Assembly: GCF_009914335.1 (NCBI RefSeq)
Contig: NZ_CP043925.1
Location: 1,178,001-1,242,000, forward strand
Length of the DNA stretch: 64,000 nt
Direction of reading: 5' to 3'
Source of the DNA: Proteus columbae
GTDB taxonomy: Bacteria > Pseudomonadota > Gammaproteobacteria > Enterobacterales > Enterobacteriaceae
Of the stretch, positions 1 to 10,023 are shown piece by piece (within the stretch, counting starts at the first letter, position 1; every line of letters begins with the position of its first letter). The notes below the pieces were generated by a model that saw only the letters and a list, made by a program, of their open reading frames with translations, did not search any database and was not told the DNA's origin. The position numbers and the translations under genes were made by a program.

Positions 1-569
1 TTAGCCAAGTAATGGAAGGTATTGATGCTGCATTTACCGCGGGTTTCGAAAAAGTAAAAGTTAACGTTGTGCTAATGCGCAATGTGAATGATAAAAACCT
101 CCCAGATTTTCTTCGTTGGATCAAAGACCGACCTATCCAACTGCGTTTTATCGAGTTAATGGAAACGGGTGATGGTAGTGATATATTCAACCGCTTTCAT
201 TTGTCTGGTGAAGTGATTCGCCAGCGCTTACTCAATGAAGGTTGGTTACAAATTCCTCGCGCTCGTAGTGACGGGCCTGCTCAAGTATTTACCCATCCTG
301 ATTATCAAGGTGAAATCGGTCTTATCATGCCTTATGAAAAAGACTTTTGCCTAACCTGTAACCGTTTACGTGTTTCGGCCATTGGTAATCTCCATCTTTG
401 CCTATTTGGTGAAAATGGTATTCCTTTACGCGATCTGCTTGCTGATGATAGTCAACAAGAAGCATTACAACAGCGTATCCAGGGTGGTCTTCTTCATAAA
501 CGAGAAACCCATTTTCTTCATCAAGGCGATAGCGGTATTACACCGAACTTATCTGTGATTGGTGGATAG
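1..569 (+). CDS. moaA: GTP 3',8-cyclase MoaA (C-terminal part)
   Basis: The reading frame is open from the first base, so the gene begins upstream of the window and only about 188 C-terminal residues are present. MoaA is the radical-SAM enzyme that turns GTP into 3',8-cyclo-GTP, the first step of molybdopterin synthesis. The visible part carries the C-terminal [4Fe-4S] site: the [11 protein letters not shown] motif followed by a further Cys in LHLCLFG. It ends in the conserved double glycine (NLSVIGG) that completes the active site. The N-terminal radical-SAM CxxxCxxC motif is off the window. It is the first visible gene of moaA-moaC-moaD-moaE, with moaC starting 40 bases downstream. The family assignment is secure from near-identity with enterobacterial MoaA. 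Confidence 0.97.
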   Translation, partial: SQVMEGIDAAFTAGFEKVKVNVVLMRNVNDKNLPDFLRWIKDRPIQLRFIELMETGDGSDIFNRFHLSGEVIRQRLLNEGWLQIPRARSDGPAQVFTHPDYQGEIGLIMPYEKDFCLTCNRLRVSAIGNLHLCLFGENGIPLRDLLADDSQQEALQQRIQGGLLHKRETHFLHQGDSGITPNLSVIGG

Positions 570-608
570 TTTTTCGCTCTGTTATTTCGTTAATTTCAGG
601 AGTTGTGC

Positions 609-1088
609 ATGTCTCAACTAACTCATATTAATGCTGCCGGTGAAGCTCACATGGTGGATGTTAGCGCTAAAGCTGAAACAGTGCGAGAAGCGCGTGCTGA
701 AGCCTTTGTTGAAATGTCGGCAGAAACATTAAGCATGATCACCGAAGGTAAACATCATAAAGGTGATGTATTTGCGACAGCAAGAATTGCAGGTATTCAA
801 GCAGCAAAAAGAACATGGGAGTTAATCCCATTATGTCATCCGCTGTTATTAACTAAAGTCGAAGTGCGTTTAGAGGCACTCACTGGATCTAACCGCGTAC
901 GTATTGAATCTGTTTGCCGTTTAACGGGTAAAACAGGGGTTGAGATGGAAGCATTAACTGCGGCATCGGTAGCTGCGTTGACGATTTATGATATGTGCAA
1001 AGCTGTTCAAAAAGATATGGTGATAGGACCTGTACGTTTATTAGAAAAAACAGGTGGTAAATCAGGTCACTTTAAGGTGGAAGCATGA
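609..1088 (+). CDS. moaC: Cyclic pyranopterin monophosphate synthase MoaC
   Basis: MoaC works with MoaA to convert the cyclic GTP intermediate into cyclic pyranopterin monophosphate. The 159-residue product is the usual length. It contains the conserved block [18 protein letters not shown] and the MCKAVQKDM segment near the C-terminus, which supplies the catalytic Lys. I chose the ATG at 609 because AGGAG lies at 598-602 at good spacing and the product then begins [13 protein letters not shown], as in relatives. A TTG two codons upstream would overlap the ribosome site. The stop overlaps the moaD start by four bases (ATGA), indicating translational coupling. No moaB lies between moaA and moaC, unlike E. 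coli. Confidence 0.97.
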   Translation: MSQLTHINAAGEAHMVDVSAKAETVREARAEAFVEMSAETLSMITEGKHHKGDVFATARIAGIQAAKRTWELIPLCHPLLLTKVEVRLEALTGSNRVRIESVCRLTGKTGVEMEALTAASVAALTIYDMCKAVQKDMVIGPVRLLEKTGGKSGHFKVEA

Positions 1089-1330
1089 TTAAGGTTCTTT
1101 TCTTTGCTCAAGTCCGTGAATTAGTGGGTGTTGATTCGCTTGAATTAGATTGTAAATACCACACAGTAGATGATTTACGTAACGCCTTAATTACTAAAGG
1201 TGATCGTTGGTCACTCGCATTAGAAGATGGCAAGTTACTCTCTGCGGTAAACCAATCCTTTGTTCAAGGCTCTCACGTTATTAATGATGGTGATGAAATC
1301 GCCTTTTTCCCACCTGTTACAGGAGGATAA
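1085..1330 (+). CDS. moaD: Molybdopterin synthase sulfur-carrier subunit MoaD
   Basis: MoaD is the small ubiquitin-like sulfur carrier of molybdopterin synthase. The product is 81 residues, the family's usual size, and ends in the required VTGG tail, whose last glycine is adenylated by MoeB and thiocarboxylated. The start overlaps the end of moaC (ATGA at 1085-1088). The end of the gene contains the strong AGGAGG ribosome site (1321-1326) for moaE. Its activating enzyme MoeB is also in this window (35988-36755). Confidence 0.97.
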   Translation: MIKVLFFAQVRELVGVDSLELDCKYHTVDDLRNALITKGDRWSLALEDGKLLSAVNQSFVQGSHVINDGDEIAFFPPVTGG

Positions 1331-1331
1331 G

Positions 1332-1793
1332 ATGAGCGCATCAACTCGTATTTCAGTACAAACCGAAAATTTTAGTGTTGGTGATGAATACCAATGGCTT
1401 TCAGAGTGTGACAGCGATGGTGCTGTTGTGACATTTACGGGTAAAGTTCGTAATCATAATCTCGGTGATGAAGTAAGTACACTCACGCTTGAACACTATC
1501 CAGGAATGACTGAAAAAGCACTAACAGATATTGTGAATGAAGCTCGCTCTCGTTGGCCTTTACAGCGTGTAAGTGTTATTCACCGCGTTGGAACTTTGCA
1601 TATTGGTGAAGAGATAGTGTTTGTTGGTGTCACCAGTTCTCATCGCAATAGTGCATTTGAATCTGCTGAATTTATTATGGATTTCTTAAAAACACGCGCA
1701 CCATTTTGGAAAAAAGAAGGTCTTTCTGAAAACAACGACAGATGGGTTGATGCACGCCAAAGTGATTATGACTCGGCTGAGCGCTGGGAATAA
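1332..1793 (+). CDS. moaE: Molybdopterin synthase catalytic subunit MoaE
   Basis: MoaE is the large subunit of molybdopterin synthase. It transfers two sulfurs from thiocarboxylated MoaD to cyclic pyranopterin monophosphate. The 153-residue product contains VVTFTGKVRNHN near the N-terminus, a central IHRVGTLHIGEE segment, and the C-terminal FWKKE motif with the catalytic Lys. The ATG at 1332 sits just after the moaD stop, with AGGAGG inside the moaD end. An upstream in-frame start at 1260 would lie inside moaD and is rejected. It is the last gene of the visible moa operon, and hairpins follow at 1798-1928. Confidence 0.96.
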   Translation: MSASTRISVQTENFSVGDEYQWLSECDSDGAVVTFTGKVRNHNLGDEVSTLTLEHYPGMTEKALTDIVNEARSRWPLQRVSVIHRVGTLHIGEEIVFVGVTSSHRNSAFESAEFIMDFLKTRAPFWKKEGLSENNDRWVDARQSDYDSAERWE

Positions 1794-1987
1794 ATCATCA
1801 CACTGAATTAAACGCTACATTACTTTACTTAAATTTATTTTATGGTGACATTTCATACAGTTTAATTCGTGGAAATGTAAAATCAGTGTGATAAAATTAA
1901 ATTCTAATGAGTCCATAATGGACTTTTTACTGAAATAAACGTTATTGTTAAACCTAACGTTATCACTATGATTAAAGGGTAATCATC
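1794..1987 (+). promoter_or_regulatory. moaE-ybhL spacer with nested inverted repeats
   Basis: The spacer holds a set of nested complementary segments. 1797-1806 (ATCACACTGA) pairs with 1883-1892. A neighbouring GAATTAAAC near 1805-1813 pairs with GTTTAATTC near 1860-1868. ACATTTC near 1850 pairs with GAAATGT near 1872. A compact terminator-like hairpin follows (separate entry). The ybhL ribosome site (AAAGGG) lies just before its ATG at 1988. The arrangement could be the 3' end of the moa message or a structured leader of ybhL. Confidence 0.45.
1910..1928 (+). terminator. Rho-independent terminator after moaE
   Basis: AGTCCA (1910-1915) and TGGACT (1919-1924) form a 6-bp stem with a TAA loop and a run of five T. 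The stem is short and modest in GC, but its position between moaE and ybhL fits a terminator or attenuator. Confidence 0.55.
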
Positions 1988-2698
1988 ATGGATCGATTTT
2001 CACGTTCAAATGATTCAATCGTACAGCGCACAGGTTCTGGCCTACAAACCTTTATGGCTCAAGTTTATGGTTGGATGACTGTAGGTCTGTTACTCACTGC
2101 GTTTGTTGCACTCTACGTTGCATCAAGCGAAGCATTATTATCAATGATTTTTTCTAGCAAGGTCGTCTTTTTTGGTCTGATCATTGCTCAATTAGGGTTA
2201 GTTTTCGTGTTATCTGGTATGGTTCATAAAATGAGTGGCGCAATGGCAACCTCATTGTTTATGCTCTATTCCGTGCTAACCGGTGTGACTATCTCAAGCG
2301 TATTACTGGTTTATACCGCATCTTCAATTGCTAGCACTTTCTTTATTTGTGCAGCGATGTTTGGTGCATTAAGTGTTTACGGTTACACGACTAAGCGTAG
2401 CTTAACGGGTATGGGTAGCTTCCTGTTTATGGGGCTTATCGGTATTATTATTGCTTCTATCGTGAATATCTTTATGCAAAGCTCAATGATGAGCATGGTT
2501 ATCTCTTACGCTGGTGTGTTGATTTTCGCAGGTTTAACTGCTTATGACACACAAAAATTAAAAGATATGGGTAATGAAATTAACCAAGAAGATAAAGAAA
2601 ATATGCGCCGTTACTCAATTATGGGTGCATTAACGCTTTATTTAGATTTCATCAACTTGTTCTTAATGTTACTGCGTATTTTAGGCGACCGTCGTTAA
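1988..2698 (+). CDS. ybhL: Bax inhibitor-1/YccA-family membrane protein YbhL
   Basis: An inner-membrane protein of 236 residues in the BI-1/TMBIM family, with about seven hydrophobic segments from residue 26 to the end. The C-terminal part has the family's AGLTAYDTQKLKDMG segment and an acidic residue near the end (LYLDFINLFLMLLRILG), as in BI-1 proteins that act as pH-sensitive Ca2+ leak channels. The physiological role in enterobacteria is not firmly known. Its place right after moaE is the same as in E. coli. It has its own spacer and a strong terminator (2750-2784), so it may be a separate unit. Confidence 0.93.
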   Translation: MDRFSRSNDSIVQRTGSGLQTFMAQVYGWMTVGLLLTAFVALYVASSEALLSMIFSSKVVFFGLIIAQLGLVFVLSGMVHKMSGAMATSLFMLYSVLTGVTISSVLLVYTASSIASTFFICAAMFGALSVYGYTTKRSLTGMGSFLFMGLIGIIIASIVNIFMQSSMMSMVISYAGVLIFAGLTAYDTQKLKDMGNEINQEDKENMRRYSIMGALTLYLDFINLFLMLLRILGDRR

Positions 2699-2749
2699 TT
2701 TTAACGGTATCTACGGATAAACGTAGTTTAAAAACAGCATAAAAAATAA

Positions 2750-2784
2750 ATCCCATAACTTTTATAAGTTGTGGGATTTTTTTT
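2750..2784 (+). terminator. Rho-independent terminator of ybhL
   Basis: TCCCATAACTT (2751-2761) pairs with AAGTTGTGGGA (2766-2776) around a four-base loop, and eight T follow. This is a textbook terminator. Confidence 0.9.
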
Positions 2785-2940
2785 GCATTTATTAAGAGAG
2801 TTTTTCTGTCGCACATAATTGAAATAGAATGAAGTTTAATTATCTCGTAACCAAGGCGTAATAGTTAAACCTACTAAAAACCGACAACAAAGAGAACGTG
2901 AACACCAGAAATAAAAGGAATCATAATATTCCCCTTATTG

Positions 2941-3552
2941 TTAAGTTAACCACTGTTTCAATATATTAATAATAATAGGTGAAAAGCTTTCTAGTTTTCC
3001 ATCATCATTAGGTTTTGCTAGTTCTATGATTAAAGCATTAAGTAAATCATCATCTTCTAATCCTTCACTAGGATCAATTCCATTGATAAATAGAATTTGT
3101 TCAATAGCGTTTTTTCTTTTACTGATTAATAAGTTATTGGGAAGAGTGCTAGAGCCTAAATTCAATATTTCAATTGCCTTTTCAGCACGGGAAGTTACAC
3201 CATTAACTCTACCACTAATTGAAAACTGTAATTCAGTCTCCCGCTCATCCATAAGTGGAGTAAGGGGAAGTGCGTGATGTTGATGAGAATCGCCGCATTG
3301 TTTCTTAGCATTGCAACTGGCGATAAGATTAGAGAACTCAAGCGTTTTATTTTATGCTAATTGTTGAGGTTCGATATGTTCATTGTGGCAGTCATGAATT
3401 GATGTTATTTGCTGACAACAATGACCACATAAATAGAACTGCTCTTCTAGCAATACTTCTCTTATTTCTGTTCGAATTTCTGGGGTTAAATCAGCGTATT
3501 TTTTATGTTTATTTTGCCTTTTCCATTGAGTTAAACTTGTGGGTTCATAATT
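2941..3552 (-). pseudogene. Broken HNH nuclease, PtuB/TIGR02646-like (Septu or retron-associated)
   Basis: Reading the minus strand from about 3552 gives a nearly complete HNH-nuclease frame interrupted by one stop. It begins with EPTSLTQWKRQN (start codon missing) and continues through YADLTPEIRTEIREVLLEEQ. A zinc-type CGHCC motif and a later C-H-N-E-H-I-E-P core follow. A TAA stands at 3352-3354, then the same frame resumes with NKTLEFSNLIASCNAKKQCGD, LPLTPLM and RVNGVTSRAEKAIEILNLG. The remaining intact part (2941-3252) would encode about 103 residues from an internal ATG but lacks the catalytic core. The motif order matches what I remember of TIGR02646 HNH proteins (PtuB of Septu and of retron Ec78). 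Together with the ATPase fragment upstream it looks like a dead defence module. Confidence 0.75.
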
Positions 3553-3998
3553 ATTTCTTGTTCTGTATTTTTAGTGAGTATTTCACGATATGATGAAGTA
3601 AAAGATTTAATATTATCAGTAATGTACGAACTCATAAGATTACTTTCTGCATGTTTGCGTACTTTTGATAATTTTAATGATATTTCATTGAGTGGGTATC
3701 TTTCTCCACTATTCTTTCCCAATTCTTTTTTTTCAAAAGAAATTATGCATTCTAACGCTGAAATATTAATCTTAGATTTATCAATAGATTTACCCTGAGC
3801 ATTCTTATCTTCTAACTTTGCTACAAATCAACTTAAACCTGTTGCAATCGCATCTAAAATACTGGTTTTACCCGAACCATTATTACCAATAAATACAGTA
3901 ATATTTGAGCCATTCTTGTTGCCATCTTTTGTGGCTAACGTGATGTCGGCATCAGTAAAAACACCATAATTTTCAAGTCGTAGTTTGCTGATTTGCAT
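3531..3998 (-). pseudogene. Truncated AAA/SMC-type ATPase, PtuA-like (Septu)
   Basis: The minus strand from the ATG at 3998 reads MQISKLRLENYGVFTDADI and then a clear Walker A, FIGNNGSGKTSILDAIATG. A TGA stop falls at 3828-3830, where a Trp is expected (GLS-stop-FVAKLED; PtuA-like ATPases often read LSWF here). The same frame then runs on to 3531 (about 100 more codons) and stops. The normal remaining several hundred residues, including Walker B and the ABC-type signature, are missing. The frame runs directly into the HNH fragment, so an internal deletion has fused the middle of the ATPase to the N-terminus of the nuclease. With one nonsense codon and a large deletion it cannot be functional. 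Confidence 0.75.
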
Positions 3999-4063
3999 AT
4001 TGCACGCCTATTGATTTTTTCTTTGGTATCAGTCTATTAGAGTTAGTTATCAAAGTACAGATT

Positions 4064-5173
4064 TTAAGCTATCTTCCTTTGGAAAAGATAATAGGCAATG
4101 CTACCCGTTCCTACTGCAATCACCAATAAAGGCCATAAACTGTGCCATATAACAGTGATGTCGGCATTTTTAAGGTAAATCTGTTTTGTGATATCGGTGA
4201 AATGGCGAATTGGGTTTATCCATGTGGCATGTTGTAGCCAAACGGGCATGTTTTCTACGGGGGAAATATAGCCAGATAATAAAACAGCGGGCATCATAAA
4301 CACGAAGACACCAATAAAAGCTTGTTGCTGTGTCGAGCTTAATGCGGATATTAGTAAACCAAAACCCACCAGCGATAAGCCATAAATCAGCATGGTAAAG
4401 TAAAACAGCAATAGTGAGCCAGAAAAGGGAATTTGATAACCAAATATACCAATAATTAACACGATAGTGCCTTGAATGGCAGCAACGACCATTGCTGGAA
4501 CGGCTTTACCGACAAAGATTTGCCATGTTGAGAGAGGCGAAACTAACAGTTGATCTAACGTGCCTTGTTCGCGCTCTCTAGCAACAGAAAGTGAAGTCAC
4601 AATCATGACGCCAATGGTAATAATTAATGCGACTAAAGAGGGCACAATAAACCATTTGTAATTTAAATTCGGGTTATACCAATTACGAACAACAAGTTCT
4701 GTTTTATTCAGTAAAGAAGGTGTATTGCCTGCTAATTCAGTTTGATAGTTTTGTACGATTTGCTGTACATAATTAGCGGCAATTTGCGCACTATTAGAAT
4801 TTCGACCATCTAGGATTATTTGTAATTTAACAGGGACATGGCTTTCTAAATCAGCGCTAAAATTCTGTGGAAAACGAACTAATAAAAGCGCTTTACGATT
4901 ATCAATAGTCTTTTTTATTTCATGTTCATTTTTAAGCAAAAGAGTTTGAGAGAATGCACTTGCTTTGGCGATACGCTGGGTTAACTCAATAGATTGTTTA
5001 CCATTATCTTCATCAAAAATGGCAATAGAGGCATTGGTAACATCTAATGTTGCGGCAAATGGAAATAAGATCATCTGAAAGATAACTGGCATTATTAAGA
5101 TAATACGAGTTTGAGGCTCTTGTAATAATGACTGTAACTCTTTCATTATCAGGGTGAGAAGACGATAAAACAT
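4064..5173 (-). CDS. ybhR: ABC transporter permease YbhR
   Basis: One of two integral-membrane permeases of the YbhGFSR exporter (ABC-2 type). In E. coli it is linked to cefoperazone/chloramphenicol tolerance and also reported as a Na+/H+-type efflux system. The 369-residue product is one residue off the E. coli length. It has an N-terminal membrane segment ([15 protein letters not shown]), a large periplasmic loop containing [20 protein letters not shown], and about five more membrane segments in the C-terminal half. [19 protein letters not shown] is the typical ABC-2 cytoplasmic coupling region. It is the last gene of cecR-ybhG-ybhF-ybhS-ybhR, 13 bases after ybhS. Confidence 0.95.
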   Translation of the reverse strand: MFYRLLTLIMKELQSLLQEPQTRIILIMPVIFQMILFPFAATLDVTNASIAIFDEDNGKQSIELTQRIAKASAFSQTLLLKNEHEIKKTIDNRKALLLVRFPQNFSADLESHVPVKLQIILDGRNSNSAQIAANYVQQIVQNYQTELAGNTPSLLNKTELVVRNWYNPNLNYKWFIVPSLVALIITIGVMIVTSLSVAREREQGTLDQLLVSPLSTWQIFVGKAVPAMVVAAIQGTIVLIIGIFGYQIPFSGSLLLFYFTMLIYGLSLVGFGLLISALSSTQQQAFIGVFVFMMPAVLLSGYISPVENMPVWLQHATWINPIRHFTDITKQIYLKNADITVIWHSLWPLLVIAVGTGSIAYYLFQRKIA

Positions 5174-5186
5174 AAATACTCTCCCT

Positions 5187-6338
5187 TTAATCTAATCGAC
5201 GTCGTGTTGCTAACGCCGTTAAGCCAATAAAGAATATGGCAGAAACGATCAACAACCACATATCTAACATTAATATCAATGGAATATCGCCAGCTAAAAA
5301 TAGTGTTTGCAAACTACTCACAAAATAACGCGCAGGAATAAAATAGGTCACCACTTGAATAAAAAATGGCATGCTATCAATTTCAAAAACAAAGCCTGAT
5401 AACATAATTGCAGGCAAAAATGCAGCATTTAACGAAATCATCGCGGCATTAAATTGATTACGCGTTAGTGTGGAAATAAGTAATCCCATGCCTAAAGCAG
5501 TAGCTAAAAAGAGCGACGTAATGCCACCTAAAATCCACAATGATCCCCGATAGGGCACACCAAGCACAAATACAGTGACTACCATACATAGCACCATGAC
5601 AAAACTCCCTAACACTTGGTAAGGAATAAGTTTTGAAAGAAGAAGCTCAGTGCGTGTAATTTGAGTGGAAAGTAAGGCTTCCATAGTGCCTCTTTCCCAT
5701 TCACGAGCAATCACTAACGAGGTAAGAATAGCCCCAACTACCGTAATAATAATGGTGACGGCACCTGGAATAATATAGTGCTGACTAATTGCCGCAGGGT
5801 TAAACCAATAGCGAGGTTCGATTTCAATTAATGGCGTCGTATCAATACCCTTGCTGATAGCTTGTTGTTGTAACCAAATTTGCCAAACCCCTTTTGTGTA
5901 AGCTTGTACAAAGTTTGCCGTATTAGGCTCACTGCCATCGGTGATCACTTGAATGGGGGCTTTAGTATCTTGGCGAGCAAGTAATTCAGCAAAATTAACA
6001 GGAATAACCACAATGCCGCGAATTTGCCCCGCCTGCATTTTATCGATTAATAATTGTCGATTATCGCTAATAGTTGCATTGATATAGGGTGAATTCGTGA
6101 AGGTGTAAACAAGCTCTTGTGCTGGTTGGCTTTGTTGATTAGTTAAAATGCCAATATTTAATTTGCTTGAGTCTAAATTAATGCCATACCCAAAAATAAA
6201 CAGCAAAGTAAGTGGGATAACAATAGCAATTAGGGCACTGCTGGGATCACGAGTAATTTGCTTTGTTTCTTTTAAACACAGTGCGTATAAACGTCGCCAA
6301 GAAAAGCGGGCATGAGATGATTGAGCTGAATTATGCAT
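5187..6338 (-). CDS. ybhS: ABC transporter permease YbhS
   Basis: The second ABC-2 permease of the YbhGFSR exporter, 383 residues. It has an N-terminal membrane anchor ([18 protein letters not shown]), a periplasmic domain with [20 protein letters not shown], the coupling segment [20 protein letters not shown], and several C-terminal membrane helices ending ATRRRLD. I chose the ATG at 6338 because GGGAGCG lies upstream at good distance. It overlaps the last eight bases of ybhF, implying translational coupling. A longer in-frame start at 6371 lies deep inside ybhF and is not supported. Confidence 0.95.
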   Translation of the reverse strand: MHNSAQSSHARFSWRRLYALCLKETKQITRDPSSALIAIVIPLTLLFIFGYGINLDSSKLNIGILTNQQSQPAQELVYTFTNSPYINATISDNRQLLIDKMQAGQIRGIVVIPVNFAELLARQDTKAPIQVITDGSEPNTANFVQAYTKGVWQIWLQQQAISKGIDTTPLIEIEPRYWFNPAAISQHYIIPGAVTIIITVVGAILTSLVIAREWERGTMEALLSTQITRTELLLSKLIPYQVLGSFVMVLCMVVTVFVLGVPYRGSLWILGGITSLFLATALGMGLLISTLTRNQFNAAMISLNAAFLPAIMLSGFVFEIDSMPFFIQVVTYFIPARYFVSSLQTLFLAGDIPLILMLDMWLLIVSAIFFIGLTALATRRRLD

Positions 6339-8100
6339 GTTTTTCGCTCCCTTTATCATTTTCACTTTCAAGTTTTTTATCGTAATCCAGCACTAAACCA
6401 ATAAAGGCATCTTCCATTGATGGGGTTGGATTATCTTTGCTGGCAACCATTTTTTTCAGAGAATCAGGCTCGCCAGCTGCAATGATTTTTCCTCGATAAA
6501 CCAAACCAATGCGATCGCAATACTCTGCTTCATCCATAAAGTGAGTGGTAACCATCACGGTCACTCCTTTATCCACCATGCCATTAATATGTAGCCAAAA
6601 CTCTCTTCGCGTTAATGGGTCAACACCTGATGTAGGCTCATCTAAAAAGAGAATATCAGGCTCGTGCATTAATGAGCATGCAAGGGCAAGGCGTTGTTTA
6701 TAACCTAAAGGTAAGGTTTCAGTGATTTGATTCACCATCGGCTGTAAACCAAAGGCAGTTATCATATCGTTGATTTTATCGCGTTGTTGTTTGCCATGTA
6801 AGCCATAAACACCTGAGAAGAATTTCAAGTTTTGTCCCACTTTAAGGTTGCCATAAAGTGAGAATTTTTGTGCCATATAACCTAAATGTTGACGCGCTTT
6901 TCCAGAGCTCTCTTTCAAGTCCATACCTAGCACAAGGGCTTTACCGCTGGTGGGGACTAATAAACCACACATCATTTTAAAGGTTGTCGATTTACCTGCC
7001 CCGTTAGGGCCTAATAAACCGAAAATTTCACCACGTTTAACTTGGAAATCGACATGATCAGTCGCTGCAAATTGACCAAACATTTTGGTTAACTGTTGCG
7101 CTTCAATCACGGTCTCATTAGGAGCGGGGGGGATCTGAGGCATAATTTCAGCTAATTCAGATTTATGAGAAGGACCGCCTCCTAATAAATCTATAAAAGC
7201 ATCTTCAAAGCGAGGTGTAGCAGGAATAAGCTTCGTATCAGATTTACCCAAAGCGCTTAGTAATTCAGTTTGATTACTCTGTTTTTTCAGGATCAAACGA
7301 ACGGATTGTCCTTGAATAACACCATCAGTAACTTGAGGTTGAATAATGGCCTGTTGTAATACTTTTCTACGCTGATGACCTTCAACATTAAGTAGAAAAG
7401 AGCGACCTGCCATTTTTGCTGTTAAATCTTGAGGAATACCACTATAAAGTAGCTCTCCTTTGTTAAGTAAGAGAATGTTTTTACATTGCTCTGCTTCATC
7501 AAGATAAGAGGTGCTCCATAGTATCAACATGCCATCGCTGGCCAAAGCATGCACCATTTGCCAAAGCTCACGGCGTGCAATGGGATCGACACCCACGCCT
7601 GGCTCGTCAAGAAGCAGAACTTTAGGACTACCTAATAAAGTACAAGCCAGCCCAAGCTTTTGTTTCATGCCTCCAGACAGATTGCCTGCAAGGCGAGATG
7701 TAAAGCGAGTGAGATCAGTAAATGTCAGTAGTTGTTGATAAACTTTTTTACGCTCTTCACCCACGACATTTTTTAAATCAGCATAAAGATTGAGGTTTTC
7801 TAATACTGTTAAATCTTCATACAGACCAAATTTTTGTGGCATATAGCCAAGAATAGCTCTGACATCGACACTCTGTTTTTGTGGATCCATTCCTAAAATA
7901 CGAATATCACCAGCATCAGGCTTTAATAAGCCTGCAAGCATACGAATTAAGGTTGTTTTGCCTGCGCCATCAGGGCCAACTAAACCCGTCACAGAGCCAC
8001 CTGTAATGGTGGCTGTTAATGACGAAACAGCGGGGTTTTCCAGTCCTGTAAAGTGTTTTTCAACACCGAGAAGTTCGATAGTGTAATCAGCGAGTCCCAT
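6331..8100 (-). CDS. ybhF: Duplicated-domain ABC transporter ATPase YbhF
   Basis: The ATPase of the YbhGFSR exporter. It is a 589-residue protein with two nucleotide-binding domains in tandem. The first has Walker [10 protein letters not shown], signature LSGGMKQK and Walker [12 protein letters not shown]. The second has Walker [10 protein letters not shown], a degenerate signature LPLGYKQR, and Walker [13 protein letters not shown] place the start at ATG 8100, preceded by GGAGG, so the product begins [12 protein letters not shown]. The longer frame from 8130 would overlap ybhG. It starts 13 bases after ybhG and overlaps ybhS by eight bases. Confidence 0.95.
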   Translation of the reverse strand: MGLADYTIELLGVEKHFTGLENPAVSSLTATITGGSVTGLVGPDGAGKTTLIRMLAGLLKPDAGDIRILGMDPQKQSVDVRAILGYMPQKFGLYEDLTVLENLNLYADLKNVVGEERKKVYQQLLTFTDLTRFTSRLAGNLSGGMKQKLGLACTLLGSPKVLLLDEPGVGVDPIARRELWQMVHALASDGMLILWSTSYLDEAEQCKNILLLNKGELLYSGIPQDLTAKMAGRSFLLNVEGHQRRKVLQQAIIQPQVTDGVIQGQSVRLILKKQSNQTELLSALGKSDTKLIPATPRFEDAFIDLLGGGPSHKSELAEIMPQIPPAPNETVIEAQQLTKMFGQFAATDHVDFQVKRGEIFGLLGPNGAGKSTTFKMMCGLLVPTSGKALVLGMDLKESSGKARQHLGYMAQKFSLYGNLKVGQNLKFFSGVYGLHGKQQRDKINDMITAFGLQPMVNQITETLPLGYKQRLALACSLMHEPDILFLDEPTSGVDPLTRREFWLHINGMVDKGVTVMVTTHFMDEAEYCDRIGLVYRGKIIAAGEPDSLKKMVASKDNPTPSMEDAFIGLVLDYDKKLESENDKGSEKHA

Positions 8101-8113
8101 TTTTCCTCCACAC

Positions 8114-9100
8114 TTAATGAGAGGAAGCAAATTTTAAGGTGACAGGCATACCTTGGCGTAATGCGTCATCAGCATCCGTCACAACTACTCTGAGGCGATA
8201 CACTAAATCGGTTCTTAACTCCGGTGTTTCAACACTTTTTGGGGTAAATTCGGCTGTTGGTGAAACAAATCCAATCGTACCATGATAAGGCTTATCTTTA
8301 CGTCCATCGGTGTATAGATAAACTTCTCGATTAGGAACAGCTTCGCTTAAGTGAGTTTCACTGATATAAGCTCTGACCCAAACAGGGTTAGTTAATGACA
8401 CCGTAAATACAGGGCTTCCAGCAGATAATATTGTGCCGGGTTCTACCGCTCGAGTTAGCACAGTACCTTGTGATGGAGAGATTAGTTGCGTGTCTTGGAG
8501 GTTTAATTCAGCTTGCGCAACAGCGGCTTTAGCTTGCATAACTTGTCCTTTCGCCGCATCAATGTCTTCTTTTCGATAACCATTTTGATACTGATTGAGC
8601 TTATCTTGTGCCGCTTTTAAGGCCGCCGCCGCTTGATTGCGATTATTTCTTGCGCTATCTAACTCATTGGCTGAGATGGCTTTTCGGTTAGCAAGATCTT
8701 GCTGGCGTTTATAAAAGTTTTCTGCGTATTGCCAAGCGGCTTGCTTTAATGATACATCAGATTGAGCTTGCGCGATTTCTTCAGTGCGATATCCCGCTTC
8801 CATTAAAGCTAGCGAAGCAATTGCACTATCACGCTCACCATAAGCTTTATTTAGTGCATTGCGATAGGGCGCATCATCAAGCTTGCCTAATAATTGCCCT
8901 TTTTGGACAGGGGCTCCTTCATCAACTTGTAATGTGTCTAATCTTCCAGCAACACGAAAACTAAGGTTGACTGTACGTATATCGACATTGCCATAGAGTA
9001 CTAATTCAGACTCTTTGTTTTCTTCGTAATAATAGATACCTGCAACAATACCGATAATAATCATTAAGATAATAAACAAACTGACTTTTTTAGTTTTCAT
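8114..9100 (-). CDS. ybhG: HlyD-type membrane fusion protein YbhG
   Basis: The periplasmic adaptor of the YbhGFSR exporter, 328 residues (E. coli 332). An N-terminal signal/anchor helix ([19 protein letters not shown]) is followed by a biotinyl-lipoyl-like half motif ([19 protein letters not shown]). A long alpha-helical coiled-coil hairpin rich in Ala, Gln and Lys spans about residues 75-205. The second lipoyl half ([17 protein letters not shown]) and a beta-barrel domain follow. It is the first transporter gene after cecR, separated by 11 bases. Confidence 0.95.
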   Translation of the reverse strand: MKTKKVSLFIILMIIIGIVAGIYYYEENKESELVLYGNVDIRTVNLSFRVAGRLDTLQVDEGAPVQKGQLLGKLDDAPYRNALNKAYGERDSAIASLALMEAGYRTEEIAQAQSDVSLKQAAWQYAENFYKRQQDLANRKAISANELDSARNNRNQAAAALKAAQDKLNQYQNGYRKEDIDAAKGQVMQAKAAVAQAELNLQDTQLISPSQGTVLTRAVEPGTILSAGSPVFTVSLTNPVWVRAYISETHLSEAVPNREVYLYTDGRKDKPYHGTIGFVSPTAEFTPKSVETPELRTDLVYRLRVVVTDADDALRQGMPVTLKFASSH

Positions 9101-9111
9101 AATAACTCTAT

Positions 9112-9810
9112 TTATGCGTGATGGGTGTTAGTATAAATCTCTCTTAATCCATTGAGTAATAAAGTAATATGAGTTTTTAAGGTGTTGGAAATAATCTGAT
9201 ACTCATTTTTACCAATTCTATCCCATCCAGTTTGTCTTAGGATAGTTTCCCTGACTAAACGAAATGATAGCACTTCTCCCAATATAGCGTGAGTATGTAA
9301 CATGGTTGTAGGTAGTGCAGCATCTAAACCAATATAAATAGCTAATAGCTTGTTTACACGCGTTAAAAGAGGCGATAACGCTTGCTGGTGGATCAAGGAA
9401 TATGCTTCGGTTGGAACAAGCTGTTCCCTTGCCATAATGCGACTAAGATGAATATTTTCTTTATCAAGCACAAGACGAGCATATTGTAAAAAACTATCTG
9501 TAATAAGCGTTTGCAGTAATGGGAGGTGTTCTACTGGGTTAGGTCGTTCAAGAAATTCGTCAAGAATGACCACTGTCGGTTCAAAATCAAGGCGAATAAG
9601 ATCAGCAATATGTTGTGCAACGGCGAGATATAGCCCTTCTTTGGAACCAAAATAATAAGCGATAGCGGCAATATTTTGTTGAGCAGCTTGTGCAATTTGG
9701 CGTGTTGTGGCGGCATCTGGCCCATTTTTACCAAAGATCTCACATGCCGCTTCCAATAATTGTCGTTTTGCTAGTTCACCGCGCGTTGTCTTCTGGTGGA
9801 TGTCTGACAT
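9112..9810 (-). CDS. cecR: TetR-family regulator CecR
   Basis: A 232-residue TetR-family repressor, orthologous by sequence and position to E. coli CecR (YbiH), which controls ybhGFSR and rhlE. The N-terminal helix-turn-helix lies at about residues 25-58 ([20 protein letters not shown], then [10 protein letters not shown]). The remainder is the helical ligand-binding/dimer domain. It is the first gene of the efflux operon and is divergent from rhlE. A perfect 12-bp palindrome 14 bases upstream of its start, and a 14-bp palindrome farther into the spacer, are candidate operators. Confidence 0.93.
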   Translation of the reverse strand: MSDIHQKTTRGELAKRQLLEAACEIFGKNGPDAATTRQIAQAAQQNIAAIAYYFGSKEGLYLAVAQHIADLIRLDFEPTVVILDEFLERPNPVEHLPLLQTLITDSFLQYARLVLDKENIHLSRIMAREQLVPTEAYSLIHQQALSPLLTRVNKLLAIYIGLDAALPTTMLHTHAILGEVLSFRLVRETILRQTGWDRIGKNEYQIISNTLKTHITLLLNGLREIYTNTHHA

Positions 9811-9823
9811 GATAGAAGATACC

Positions 9824-9835
9824 TTACTTAAGTAA
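9824..9835. promoter_or_regulatory. Perfect palindrome before cecR (candidate operator)
   Basis: TTACTTAAGTAA is a perfect 12-bp palindrome 14 bp from the cecR start codon, where an autoregulatory TetR operator would be expected. Its role is inferred from position and symmetry only. Confidence 0.4.
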
Positions 9836-10023
9836 AATGTAACAAAACCAATGATATTAAAAACAGCGATAACAAGGCGTATTATATTAGATGATATTGA
9901 ACAATAGGGAAAATTTGTGATAAATAATCGAATAAAGCTGATGTGTAATAAAAAAAGTGTAATCTATTATTGAAAATTATTTTTGTATTCTGAATATAGC
10001 AAAAACTGTTAGAATAGGTGTTA

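Noticed and set aside
2995-3800. Plus-strand reading frames over the defence remnant (for example 3026-3277, 3354-3593, 3574-3798)
   Set aside because: They are antisense to the ATPase/HNH frames, have no ribosome sites or recognisable domains, and the minus-strand reading recovers real motifs.
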